Shown in pieces: positions 1-8,708 of a stretch of DNA of 52,111 nucleotides. This DNA comes from Pedobacter glucosidilyticus DSM 23534. Its GTDB lineage: Bacteria > Bacteroidota > Bacteroidia > Sphingobacteriales > Sphingobacteriaceae. The stretch is from contig NZ_AULF01000031.1 in the NCBI RefSeq assembly GCF_000425145.1, positions 1 through 52,111 on the forward strand, written 5' to 3'. The position numbers and the translations under genes were made by a program. Every line of letters starts with the position of its first letter. Positions within the stretch are counted from its first letter, which is position 1. The notes below the pieces were generated by a model. That model saw only the letters and a list, made by a program, of their open reading frames with translations, did no database searches and was not told the DNA's origin.

Positions 1-407
1 GCTATTTCCATCTTCTTTTTACTATTCAGATAATACGATAAAAACACTCCATCATTATCTGTTTTAATAATATTTAAATCACTTCCTAATGCAACTCCCG
101 ATTTTAAAACACAAGAAGCTGTAGCAATATCGATTTTAGATTCACCAGATGCAGGAATTATAACATCATTATCCTCGCTAAGTACTAATAAAGACTTTTG
201 CAAATTCGTCTTCGATTTTATCTCTTTAATAACTTCACCATAATATGTATAAAGCTCACCATATCTTATGCAATCGTTCATTCCATCTTCAGTAATATCA
301 CTTTTTGAAATACCTTTCCCTTTTGAAAATTTTGCAACCTCCCCCAACCTCTTAACCTCCCATGCCCCCTCAAAGCCAGGAAATCTTAAATTGGGAACCT
401 TTAATCC
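1..407 (-). pseudogene. hsdS: Silent, start-less hsdS (type I restriction specificity subunit) cassette, runs off the left edge
   Basis: The minus strand reads open from 407 to the window edge and gives 135 residues that begin KVPNLRFPGFEGAWEVKRLG after two leading residues. This is the hallmark opening of a type I S-subunit target recognition half. It continues with an IRYGELYTYYGEV segment and an IPASGES segment, both familiar from HsdS. A TAA lies directly upstream in frame (408-410), there is no start codon before it, and the first in-frame ATG (279-281) falls inside the recognition domain. It therefore cannot be expressed properly where it stands. It faces away from the recombinase and hsdR to its right. 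The family assignment is firm; the role as a donor cassette for recombination is inferred from the missing start and the adjacent recombinase. The expressed hsdS and hsdM would be expected off the left edge. Confidence 0.85.
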
Positions 408-437
408 TTAATTACATAAAGATTAGTAATCCTTAAT
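402..437. repeat. 11-bp direct repeat between the hsdS cassette and the recombinase
   Basis: TAATCCTTAAT occurs at 402-412 and again at 427-437, just where the hsdS reading frame is cut off and before the recombinase start. It could mark an old recombination edge or a binding site, but the region is AT-rich and it may be chance. Confidence 0.35.
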
Positions 438-480
438 CATCAATTACTTTTCTTCGTGATTTTAATCAATAAATAAAATC

Positions 481-1407
481 ATGAACAATCAAAAACAACT
501 CTCAGAAATTATTGAACTATGGAAAAAAGACAAAAAGCAGTACGTGAAAAAGTCGAGTTTTTCTGCTTATGTACTCCTTACAGAAAACCATTTATTGCCA
601 GTATTTGGTCATTATTACGAGTTAACTGAGGCAGATGTACAAAAATTTGTTTTTCAGAAACTTGAAAGAGGGCTTAGTCAAAAAACAATCAAAGACATTT
701 TAATTGTTTTGAAGATGATTCTCAAATTTGGTGCAAAAAATAAGTGGTTAGCATATACTCCTTTTGAAATACAGTTCCCTACCGAGCGTGAGAAGCGTAA
801 CATTGAAGTGCTAAACCGTAGCAATCAGAAAAAAATCATGAATTATATTCAAGATCATTTTACGTTTAAAAATTTAGGTGTTTATATCTGTTTAAGTGCG
901 GGTATGCGTATAGGAGAAGTTTGTGCATTAACCTGGGATGATATCGATATAGACAACGGAATCATTAATGTAAACAGAACCATACAACGCATCTATGTGA
1001 TAGAAAACGGACAAAGAAGAACTGAACTTATTCTGGATACACCTAAAACAAAAAATTCAATCAGAGAAATACCAATCAGCAAAGATTTATTGAGACTGCT
1101 AAAACCTTTTAAGAAAATAGTTAATCCGTCTTTTTTTGTTTTAACTAATGAGGCTAAGCCAACAGAACCTAGAACTTACCGTAGTTATTATAAAAACCTG
1201 ATGGAACTGTTAAATATGCCAGATTTAAAATTTCATGGCTTAAGGCATAGTTTTGCTACAAGATGTATAGAGAGTAACTGCGATTATAAAACCGTAAGTG
1301 TACTACTAGGGCATTCTAACATCAGTACAACTTTGAACCTTTATGTACATCCAAATTTGGAGCAAAAGAAAAAGGCTATTGAACAAATGTTTAAAGGATT
1401 AAAGTAA
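481..1407 (+). CDS. Tyrosine site-specific recombinase (phage integrase family), probable hsdS shuffling enzyme
   Basis: A 308-residue tyrosine recombinase. Residues 1 to about 100 form the SAM-like core-binding domain and 110-300 the catalytic domain. The catalytic set is visible: R143 in GMRIGE, a likely K189, H252-x-x-R255 in FHGLRH, H278 in LLGHSN and the nucleophile Y288 in LNLYVHP. It breaks and rejoins DNA through a 3'-phosphotyrosine. It sits between a start-less hsdS cassette on the opposite strand and hsdR. Recombinases of this class placed inside type I loci are known to swap S-subunit halves by inversion, and that is the most likely job here. There are no phage or conjugation genes around it, so a prophage integrase is less likely. 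The length is normal and nothing appears broken. Confidence 0.9.
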   Translation: MNNQKQLSEIIELWKKDKKQYVKKSSFSAYVLLTENHLLPVFGHYYELTEADVQKFVFQKLERGLSQKTIKDILIVLKMILKFGAKNKWLAYTPFEIQFPTEREKRNIEVLNRSNQKKIMNYIQDHFTFKNLGVYICLSAGMRIGEVCALTWDDIDIDNGIINVNRTIQRIYVIENGQRRTELILDTPKTKNSIREIPISKDLLRLLKPFKKIVNPSFFVLTNEAKPTEPRTYRSYYKNLMELLNMPDLKFHGLRHSFATRCIESNCDYKTVSVLLGHSNISTTLNLYVHPNLEQKKKAIEQMFKGLK

Positions 1408-1535
1408 TTATTTGATTTCGGTTTGTTTGAATATTTTGAACACAAAATACTTTGAATACAAATCTTGAAAGCAAAAAGGTTTGTCTTCTATTTTTACTTG
1501 ATTATGGAAAACAAATAAACTTATCTTCATTTTTG

Positions 1536-1597
1536 GAAAACAAAGCTCTTTGATTTCAGGAAAATTATTTTTTATGTAAACAAGGGGCTTTGTTTTC
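1536..1597. repeat. 11-bp perfect inverted repeat in the recombinase-hsdR gap
   Basis: GAAAACAAAGC at 1536-1546 and its exact complement GCTTTGTTTTC at 1587-1597, with 40 bp between them. A related GGAAAACAAA is at 1506-1515 and a degenerate partner GTTTGTCTTC at 1479-1488, so the 222-bp gap before hsdR holds a family of such arms. It could be an operator, an mRNA fold over the hsdR leader, or a recombination site. No other gene is seen in the gap. Confidence 0.4.
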
Positions 1598-1629
1598 TAT
1601 TTTTTGTAGTTTCGGAATGGCGAAAACTT

Positions 1630-4500
1630 ATGAGTAAACAATCAGAACAGATTTTAGAAGAACAGCTTATCATCCAATTACAAAAAATTGGTTATAAACT
1701 TGTCTCTATTGCTGATGAAAAAGCCTTGTTGGCTAATTTAAAGACACAGCTAGAGAAACATAATAAAATACAATTTACGGATACAGAGTTTGAGAAAGTG
1801 CTTAATATTTTAAGTAAAGGCTCAGTATTTGAAAAAGCGAAAACATTACGTGAAAGGCAGCATATTCTCAGAGATAATGGTGATAATCTGTACTTTGAAT
1901 TTTTAAATGTAGAGCATTGGTGTCAAAATGAATATCAGGTTACAAACCAGATAACACAAGAAGGTAAATACGAAAATAGATATGATGTTACTGTCTTAAT
2001 AAACGGTTTACCTCTAGTTCAAATAGAACTTAAAAGAAGAGGCTTGGAAATGAAAGAAGCCTTTAACCAAATTAACCGTTATCAAAAACATAGCTTTGGA
2101 GCAGGAAAAGGCTTATTTCATTTTGTTCAATTGTTCATCATCAGTAATGGTGTAAACACTAAATACTTCAGTAATTTTGGTTCGCATCCTCAAGAATATC
2201 TTCAAACTTTCCATTGGACAGATGAACAAAACAAACCTTTAAATAATATCCTTAACGGTTTTACTGATTCTTTTTTAGAGCCCTGCCATGTTAGTAAGAT
2301 GATATGTAAATATATTGTCTTAAATGAAACAGACAAGAAGCTCATGGTGCTTAGACCATATCAGTATTATGCTGTAGAAAGCATCATCAAAAAGGTAACA
2401 GAAAATGAGATTTTAAAGGGTTATAGTGTCCAAAAAAATGGTTATATCTGGCATACTACAGGTAGCGGTAAAACATTAACTAGTTTTAAGGCAAGTCAGA
2501 TTTTATCTAAAATTCCAGCTATAAAAAAAGTAGTATTTGTTGTTGATAGAAAAGATTTAGATTACCAAACCAACCAAGAGTATGATAAATTTAGCAAAGG
2601 ATGTGTGAGTGCCGCTGGTAGTACTGATGAATTGATTCAACAATTCAAAAATCCTAATATCCCAATTATTGTTACGACCATTCAAAAGTTAAATAACGCT
2701 ATTTCGGGTAAGAATTTGATTAAGATGAAAACTATTCAAGATGAAAGAATGGTTTTTATTTTTGATGAGTGCCATCGTTCTCAATTTGGTGATACCCATA
2801 AAAATATCATCAGCTATTTTACTAATGTTCAACTATTTGGTTTTACAGGTACACCTATCCTTGCAGAAAATGCTGATGGAGAAAAAACGACAGCAAGTTT
2901 ATTTGGTAAATGCCTACATAAATATGTAATCACTGATGCGATTAGAGATGAAAATGTCTTGAAATTTTCTGTTGAATATATCCAGACATTTAAAAAGAAA
3001 GACCATATTATTGATTTAAAAGTAGAAGAAATCAATGAGGCTGAGGTATTAGAAGCGCCAGAAAGAAAGGAGGCTATTGTAGATTATATAATTCAATACC
3101 ATGACCAAAAAACGCAAAATAGAAATTTTTGCGCTATGATGTGCGTTCAGGATATTGACTCGGTAATTCAATATTATGAGATTTTTAAGCGTAAAAGAAT
3201 TAATGGAGAACATGATTTAAAAATTGCTGCCATATTTAGCTATGCCCAAAATGAGGACGAGCTAAAAGATGATGTTTATCCACCAATAAGTATGGCAGCC
3301 GAGCCAGAGGCAAGTTATGGACATATAAAGCCGCACCGAAGAGAGTTATTAGAAGAGTATGTTAAGGACTTTAATGCCCAGTTTGGAACTGCTGAAAATA
3401 TTAAAGACACAGAAAGTTTTTATAATTACTATAATGCTATAGCAAAAAAATCTAAGCATCCTAAACATGAAACGGATATTCTTTTAGTTGCAAATATGTT
3501 TCTAACAGGCTTTGATAGTAAGAATCTAAATACTTTGTATGTTGATAAAAACCTTCAATATCATGGTTTAATACAAGCATTTAGTCGCACCAACCGTATT
3601 TTAGATAAGAATAAAACACAGGGCAATATCATTTGCTTTAGAAACTTAAAAGATAAGACAGACGAGGCTATTACCTTATTTAGTAATAAAGAAGCTATTG
3701 ATGAAATTATTGTCGAACCTTATGAATCGTATGTAAATCAATTTAACGAGGCTACAGAAAATCTGTTGAAAATTGTTCCTGTTGTAAAATCAGTAGACGA
3801 TTTATATTCTGAAGAAGATAAATTGAAATTTATTCTCGCTTTTAGAATGCTAATTAGGCTTCATAAGAAAATGAGTCATTATACAGAGTTTACTTGGAAT
3901 GATTTAGATATAGAAGAACAATTATTCACAGATTATACCAGTAAGTATTTAGATTTAAAAGAAAGAATTCCACCTCAAACAAAAGAAAAAACATCTATTT
4001 TAAAGGATATAGATTTTGAACTAGAATTAATTAGGCGTGATACCATAAATGTAACCTACATTCTTCAGCTATTAATGAAAGTTAAATCAAACCAAACTAC
4101 TCAAGAAAAAGAACGTTTACAAAAAGAGATTTTTAATTTGCTAAATACAGAGGTTTCTTTAAGAAGTAAAAGAGATTTAATAGAGAAATTTATTCAGGAA
4201 AACTTACCTCATATTAAAGATGCAGATGCCATTCCCGAAGAGTTTGAAAAGTTCTGGAGTGAAGAGCAGTTAATAGCCTTAAAACAATTGATACAAGAAG
4301 AAGATCTTTCGGAAGAAAAGACCGAAAAATTAATAGAAAATTATCTTTTTGCTGAAAGACAACCTTTAAGAAATGAGATATTAGATTTACGTAAAGAAGG
4401 CCGGCCTAGTGTTTTAAAGTCAAAAGAAATTGGAGATAGAATATTGAATAGAATTATAAGTTTTGTTGAAACATTCGCTAACGGGATTTCAGGGCGGTAG
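1630..4500 (+). CDS. hsdR: Type I restriction enzyme R (motor/nuclease) subunit
   Basis: A 956-residue HsdR. The N-terminal PD-(D/E)xK nuclease shows D119 in RYDVTV and E133-x-K135 in QIELKRR. The superfamily 2 translocase follows: Walker A GSGKT at 278-282, DECH at 379-382, GFTGTP at 404-409, and a motif VI-like QAFSRTNR in the second RecA lobe. The C-terminal third is helical, as expected for docking to HsdM. The subunit pumps DNA using ATP and cuts unmodified DNA at a distance once M and S bind the site. The frame is intact and the length normal. hsdM is not in the window. The order S cassette, recombinase, R suggests hsdM-hsdS lies to the left. The start is the first ATG of the frame, with only a weak A-rich leader. 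Confidence 0.95.
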   Translation: MSKQSEQILEEQLIIQLQKIGYKLVSIADEKALLANLKTQLEKHNKIQFTDTEFEKVLNILSKGSVFEKAKTLRERQHILRDNGDNLYFEFLNVEHWCQNEYQVTNQITQEGKYENRYDVTVLINGLPLVQIELKRRGLEMKEAFNQINRYQKHSFGAGKGLFHFVQLFIISNGVNTKYFSNFGSHPQEYLQTFHWTDEQNKPLNNILNGFTDSFLEPCHVSKMICKYIVLNETDKKLMVLRPYQYYAVESIIKKVTENEILKGYSVQKNGYIWHTTGSGKTLTSFKASQILSKIPAIKKVVFVVDRKDLDYQTNQEYDKFSKGCVSAAGSTDELIQQFKNPNIPIIVTTIQKLNNAISGKNLIKMKTIQDERMVFIFDECHRSQFGDTHKNIISYFTNVQLFGFTGTPILAENADGEKTTASLFGKCLHKYVITDAIRDENVLKFSVEYIQTFKKKDHIIDLKVEEINEAEVLEAPERKEAIVDYIIQYHDQKTQNRNFCAMMCVQDIDSVIQYYEIFKRKRINGEHDLKIAAIFSYAQNEDELKDDVYPPISMAAEPEASYGHIKPHRRELLEEYVKDFNAQFGTAENIKDTESFYNYYNAIAKKSKHPKHETDILLVANMFLTGFDSKNLNTLYVDKNLQYHGLIQAFSRTNRILDKNKTQGNIICFRNLKDKTDEAITLFSNKEAIDEIIVEPYESYVNQFNEATENLLKIVPVVKSVDDLYSEEDKLKFILAFRMLIRLHKKMSHYTEFTWNDLDIEEQLFTDYTSKYLDLKERIPPQTKEKTSILKDIDFELELIRRDTINVTYILQLLMKVKSNQTTQEKERLQKEIFNLLNTEVSLRSKRDLIEKFIQENLPHIKDADAIPEEFEKFWSEEQLIALKQLIQEEDLSEEKTEKLIENYLFAERQPLRNEILDLRKEGRPSVLKSKEIGDRILNRIISFVETFANGISGR

Positions 4501-4571
4501 GTTTTAATCTATTGATAATTTTATACCTTTCAAATAAGTTCAATTACTCTTGATGGTCATGAATGATATGC

Positions 4572-6359
4572 TTAGCTTTTTTCTATCCCGCTAGAATTAA
4601 ATTGTAGGTCATACAAGTTTTTATAATAACCGTTTAACCTGAGCAACTCTTGGTGTGTGCCCTTTTCTTTAATTTCACCATGGTCTAATACAATGATTCT
4701 ATCTGCATTTTGGATGGTAGATAAACGATGCGCAATAACTATGGAGGTTCTGCCTAGCATTAGTTTTTCTATAGCTTGTTGTATCAAAATTTCTGTTTCT
4801 GTGTCTACTGATGAAGTAGCTTCATCTAGAACTAAAATTTTAGGGTCGTAAACCAGCGCTCTGATAAAAGAGATTAATTGTGCTTGTCCAGCAGATAAAG
4901 TAGCACCTCTTTCTTGTACTTGATAATCATAACCATCGGGTAAACGCATAATAAAATCATGTGCGCCAACATCTTTAGCTGCTGCTATAATTTTTTGTCT
5001 GCTAATAGCTTGATTTTTGAGGGAGATGTTATTTGCAATGGTATCAGAAAATAAAAAAACATCCTGTAAAACCGTGGCTATTTGATTTCTTAAGTATGTA
5101 AGCTCAAAATCTTTGATGTTAATACCGTCTATTTTAACACTTCCCTTACTGATTTCATAAAATCTATTCAGGATATTGATGGTTGAGGATTTACCTGCAC
5201 CAGTAGCACCTACAAGCGCTAATGTTTCTCCTTCTTTAACTTCAAAAGAAATGTTTTTTAATATCCAATCTTCTTCAATTATAGGAGTTTGATTTTGCTG
5301 GTAAGAAAACCAAACATCTTTAAATACAATCTCGCCTTTTAAGTTTTGTGGTGCCAGTTTGCCTTCATTAATAGTTTGTTCCTGAGTATCTAAAACTTTA
5401 AAAATTCTATCAGCGCCTACCATACCCATTTGTAAGGTGTTAAACTTATCTGCTAATTCTCTAATAGGTCTAAATAACATGTTAACGTACATGATAAAGG
5501 CAACCACTACTCCGGCAGAAATTTCATTGTTAAGTATACTTTTAGAACCATACCAAACCAATAAGCCAATAGACAGAGCGGATATAATCTCTACAACAGG
5601 AAAAAATATAGAATAATACCAGTTTGAACGGATATGAGCATCGCGGTGAACCGCATTTATAGCTTTAAACTTTTTGTATTCTTGATCTTCTCTGGCAAAA
5701 TATCTGATGATACTGATGCCACTAATGTGTTCTTGTAAAAAAGTATTGAGTTGGGCAACCTGTGTTCTTACCTCTTGAAAAGCAGATTTTATGGCTTCTT
5801 TGAAAATGTAAGTTGCAAGCATCAATAATGGCATCGGAATTAAAACCACTAAAGTGAGCTTCCAATCGGTATACAACATGACCCCAATAATGGTTACCAA
5901 TTGTAATATATCGCCAATAATAACTATTAAACCTTCAGAAAATATATCGGCAATGGTTTCTAAATCAGATACGGTACGTGTTATGAGTTGTCCTAAAGGT
6001 GTTTTATCAAAATACTTTAATCTGAGTTGGGTTAGATGGTTAAAAACATCTTTTCTTAAATCTTTAATAACCGATTGCCCTAGTGTATTGGTTAGGAATG
6101 TGTGATAGTATTGGATAACGGTTTGAAGGATTAACAATATGATAAGGATAATAGTCATATTGATCAATCCGGATTTATTATCAAAAAGGATAAAATCATC
6201 AACCGTTTTTTGAATAAGCAGGGGTCTTAACGGAGCTACGATAGCTAAGCTAAGGGTTAAAAAAATAGCAAGATAAAAAAGTCTTTTATAAGGGTTGGTA
6301 TATTTAAAAAGTCTTTTTAATAAGCTCCAATCATAGGTTTTTCCAGTAACTTCTGCCAT
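4572..6359 (-). CDS. ABC exporter, fused permease and ATPase (MsbA/MdlB type)
   Basis: A 595-residue half-transporter. Six membrane spans occupy about residues 25-330, with the ATPase after them: Walker A GATGAGKS at 384-391, signature LSAGQ at 488-492, Walker B ILVLDE at 508-513 and the switch histidine in AHRLS (H544). It is expected to work as a homodimer or heterodimer that exports a lipid, drug or peptide; the substrate cannot be read from the sequence. Its ATG shares one base with the stop of truA (TAATG, minus strand, around 6359), so the two are translationally coupled. That coupling does not imply a shared function. The signature reads LSAGQ rather than the common LSGGQ, a tolerated variant. 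Confidence 0.9.
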   Translation of the reverse strand: MAEVTGKTYDWSLLKRLFKYTNPYKRLFYLAIFLTLSLAIVAPLRPLLIQKTVDDFILFDNKSGLINMTIILIILLILQTVIQYYHTFLTNTLGQSVIKDLRKDVFNHLTQLRLKYFDKTPLGQLITRTVSDLETIADIFSEGLIVIIGDILQLVTIIGVMLYTDWKLTLVVLIPMPLLMLATYIFKEAIKSAFQEVRTQVAQLNTFLQEHISGISIIRYFAREDQEYKKFKAINAVHRDAHIRSNWYYSIFFPVVEIISALSIGLLVWYGSKSILNNEISAGVVVAFIMYVNMLFRPIRELADKFNTLQMGMVGADRIFKVLDTQEQTINEGKLAPQNLKGEIVFKDVWFSYQQNQTPIIEEDWILKNISFEVKEGETLALVGATGAGKSSTINILNRFYEISKGSVKIDGINIKDFELTYLRNQIATVLQDVFLFSDTIANNISLKNQAISRQKIIAAAKDVGAHDFIMRLPDGYDYQVQERGATLSAGQAQLISFIRALVYDPKILVLDEATSSVDTETEILIQQAIEKLMLGRTSIVIAHRLSTIQNADRIIVLDHGEIKEKGTHQELLRLNGYYKNLYDLQFNSSGIEKS

Positions 6360-7138
6360 TATTTTTCTTCTTCTATTGCCCTCATGATATAAGGATAGTT
6401 AACTTCGGTTAAGAAAAGTCCACAAGCAGGTACAGAAGCACCAGCGTAAGATCTGTTTTTACTTTCTATCACTTCTCTCATATAGTCTGGTGAAAATTTC
6501 CCTCTTCCAATATCCGTTAAAGTGCCCACAATTGCCCTTACCATATTTCTCAAAAACCTGTTAGCGGTGATATGGAAGATAATTCCATCGGAAGCTACTT
6601 CCCATTCTGCTCTGGAAACTAAACAGTTATTCGTAAAATTATCGGCATTAGCCTTACAGAAAGCACTAAAATCTTCATATTCTAATAGATATGTTGCTGC
6701 AATATTCATGGCGTTCATATCCAGATTTTCTTTTATAAGCCAGCTGGTATGGGTTTTAAAAGGGTTTTTATGAAAATGAATATGGTATTGATAAGACCTA
6801 AAAGTGGCATCAAAACGGGCATGCGCATCTGGCACTACTGGGTAAATATGATGTATAGCGATATCATGAGGTAGAAGCGCATTTAAACTTCTCAGGAATT
6901 TAAGTTCTTGGTTTTCTAAATTCGCGATAGGGCAATCAAAATGTGCAAAAAACTGAGTGGCGTGTACGCCAGTATCTGTTCTGCCACAGCCTAAAGTTTC
7001 TATTTTATCTTTAAAATAGATGCTTAAAGCTTCGTCAATTTTTTGTTGAACAGTAATAGCGTTAGGTTGATATTGCCAGCCATGGTAATTTATTCCATGA
7101 TAGCTTAATTCTAGAAAATATCTGTTAACGTGATGCAC
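6359..7138 (-). CDS. truA: tRNA pseudouridine(38-40) synthase TruA
   Basis: A 259-residue TruA, which isomerises uridines 38, 39 and 40 in the anticodon arm of tRNAs. The family motif GCGRTDTGVHA is present with catalytic D55. FRSYQYHI and NRFLRNMVRAIVGTL in the C-terminal half match the second repeat and the RNA-binding region. The length is normal. It is the first gene of a minus-strand pair with the ABC exporter and diverges from the DUF4293 gene, with about 130 bp of shared upstream DNA. Confidence 0.96.
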   Translation of the reverse strand: MHHVNRYFLELSYHGINYHGWQYQPNAITVQQKIDEALSIYFKDKIETLGCGRTDTGVHATQFFAHFDCPIANLENQELKFLRSLNALLPHDIAIHHIYPVVPDAHARFDATFRSYQYHIHFHKNPFKTHTSWLIKENLDMNAMNIAATYLLEYEDFSAFCKANADNFTNNCLVSRAEWEVASDGIIFHITANRFLRNMVRAIVGTLTDIGRGKFSPDYMREVIESKNRSYAGASVPACGLFLTEVNYPYIMRAIEEEK

Positions 7139-7213
7139 CCTACAAATTTAATCTAAATAGGCTTACCATTTTAGTTCAATAGGCAACATTTATGTAATTT
7201 CTTTTATAAACAA

Positions 7214-7243
7214 TTTTAATAAGACCAGATGTTTTTACATTTG
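7214..7243 (+). promoter_or_regulatory. Promoter candidate for the DUF4293 gene
   Basis: TACATTTG at 7236-7243 fits the Bacteroidetes -7 box TAnnTTTG, with a T-rich TTTT at 7214-7217 in place of the -33 TTTG. Transcription would begin near 7248. This rules out the upstream ATG at 7229 and supports the start at 7271. Confidence 0.5.
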
Positions 7244-7270
7244 CTTAATTGTTTATATTTAAAAAAGATT

Positions 7271-7732
7271 ATGATACAAAGAATACAAACTGTTTATTTT
7301 TTCTTAGCTTCTTTAGCACTTGCAGCTTTGTTTATGTTTCCTATTGCCACAGTTTTTGAAACCGATGGAGCAAAAAAAATAAGCGTTACCGGTGTAACCC
7401 AAACCCTTGATGGAAATGTAGTACAAACAGAAAGTTTTTTATTATTAACCATTATTACGGCATTGTTAGCTTTAAACTCGTTGGTATTGATATTTCTTTA
7501 CAAGAATAGAAAGCAGCAAATGATGTTTACCTATGTACATATCGTTGTTATTATTGCTTACAGTTTTTGGTTATCGCAAACTGTAAAAAATGCTACTACT
7601 ACTCTATTAGAGATAGGAGATTATGGTATTGGTGCCGGACTATCATCTATAGCGGTTTTATTTTTGGTGCTAGCAGTTAAGGGGATTAAAAGAGATGATA
7701 AATTGATAAAATCTGCGGATAGATTGAGGTAA
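7271..7732 (+). CDS. DUF4293 family membrane protein
   Basis: 153 residues from MIQRIQTVYFF, the usual opening of DUF4293, a small Bacteroidetes membrane protein family of unknown function. Four hydrophobic spans can be seen: near the N-terminus, at about 65-85, at about 92-112, and near the C-terminus before a basic tail. An in-frame ATG at 7229 would add 14 residues, but it lies before the predicted transcription start and is outside the family pattern, so 7271 was chosen. An A-rich stretch precedes this start. It stands alone, divergent from truA, and is followed by a repeat-rich spacer. Confidence 0.8.
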   Translation: MIQRIQTVYFFLASLALAALFMFPIATVFETDGAKKISVTGVTQTLDGNVVQTESFLLLTIITALLALNSLVLIFLYKNRKQQMMFTYVHIVVIIAYSFWLSQTVKNATTTLLEIGDYGIGAGLSSIAVLFLVLAVKGIKRDDKLIKSADRLR

Positions 7733-8175
7733 TGCTTTAGATAATCGAAGTGTAGCAAGAGGCTGTCAAAAATCATATTTGCCACATTGAGCGGACCTTT
7801 GTTGTCATCCTGAGGGTTAATATATTTCATATAAATCAATATGTAATGACGTGTTTAAGTATTTCGATAGTCCTGCCCAAGCATTAACAGCCGTTTACGC
7901 CCAATTCCGCCTTGGCGGTTGCGGCTTCTACAGGATTAGCCTTAGTAGAACCTTTAGAAGCAAGCGGCGCAGCGGAGAGTTTTTGGGTACTTTTTGCGGA
8001 AAAAAGTACCTTGACATGGCCGGTCAAGAGGCCGGAAAGCCAGTGGGTGAATGCTTAATTTTTAAACATTTATAAATAGCGTCAATGGTAGCGAAGTCGA
8101 AGGATAAGAAAAGGCTTCGACTCCGCTCCTTTAGCCTGACACAAAGTGGTGATTTGAGATAACTTCTTTTTTTGT
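7733..8175. repeat. 443-bp gene-free spacer made of Bacteroidetes-type intergenic repeats
   Basis: No credible gene. The spacer is richer in G+C than its surroundings and carries several self-complementary pieces. GTCATCCTGAGGG (about 7803-7815) is a form of a repeat common in this phylum. CCGCCTTGGCGG lies at 7917-7928. A 25-bp hairpin sits at 7986-8010 (GGTACTTTTT and AAAAAAGTACC around GCGG). AGCGAAGTCGAAG at 8090-8102 pairs with CTTCGACTCCGCT at 8115-8127, one mismatch. The 74-residue frame across 7851-8075 is a by-product of the repeats. The copy number in the genome cannot be seen from here. Confidence 0.7.
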
Positions 8176-8490
8176 TTAAATATTTCCTACAACCAAAATA
8201 GGTTCAGGGCCTTTGGGTTCTTGTTCTAGTTTTTCTGAAATGGCGCAATAGCCAGAGACCCCTCTGTTAAGTAAAGTATAGCCTAAGGTCAATTCTGTTG
8301 CCGCGATAAGAGGATGAGAAAATATGTTTTTTAATCCTTTAAGGGCGATATAAGTTCCTCCGGCTATAGAAAGTATCCTTTCTGTTTTACTTAAATTGGT
8401 ATTGATGTTTTCTTTTAATAAAGAATCTTCTAAAGTATTCTTTAATTGTTCTACGGTATTTATCATAAGAAATGTTTTTTTTGAGAGCAA
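8176..8490 (-). CDS. Small membrane protein, DUF2892 (YgaP transmembrane) like
   Basis: 104 residues as given, or 96 from the second ATG at 8466 (MINTVEQL), which may be the true start. The centre NLSKTERILSIAGGTYIALKG resembles the opening of DUF2892 proteins: a short amphipathic stretch, a hydrophobic span, then a second hydrophobic stretch ending in a SGYCAI region. The function is unknown. Two more DUF2892-like genes lie at 13014 and 13226. It stands alone on the minus strand between the repeat spacer and the secreted protein gene. Confidence 0.6.
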   Translation of the reverse strand: MLSKKTFLMINTVEQLKNTLEDSLLKENINTNLSKTERILSIAGGTYIALKGLKNIFSHPLIAATELTLGYTLLNRGVSGYCAISEKLEQEPKGPEPILVVGNI

Positions 8491-8708
8491 TAATTCAATA
8501 ATGATGCCTAATTATTGTTTTAAGGATTTTAAATTGTGGTATAAAAAAGGGATAAAACAATAATGATTTTTTAGAGTTTATAACTTTGTGGTGTTTTTGT
8601 ATTGACAAAACGAAATATTTATCAATTATTTTTTGAAAATTTCACATAAATTTAATCTATTCTCTTTATATTTAGCAGAAACTACTTAAAAAATTAAATT
8701 CGATACAC

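Noticed and set aside
481-1407. Recombinase as a prophage or conjugative-element integrase
   Set aside because: No phage, relaxase or tRNA attachment site nearby; the hsdS cassette and hsdR on each side explain it better.
7229-7270. Upstream ATG for the DUF4293 gene
   Set aside because: It precedes the predicted transcription start at about 7248, and the extra residues do not fit the family.
7851-8075. 74-residue open frame in the repeat-rich spacer
   Set aside because: It runs straight through hairpins and dispersed repeats, has no family resemblance and no promoter; an artefact of GC-richer repeat DNA.
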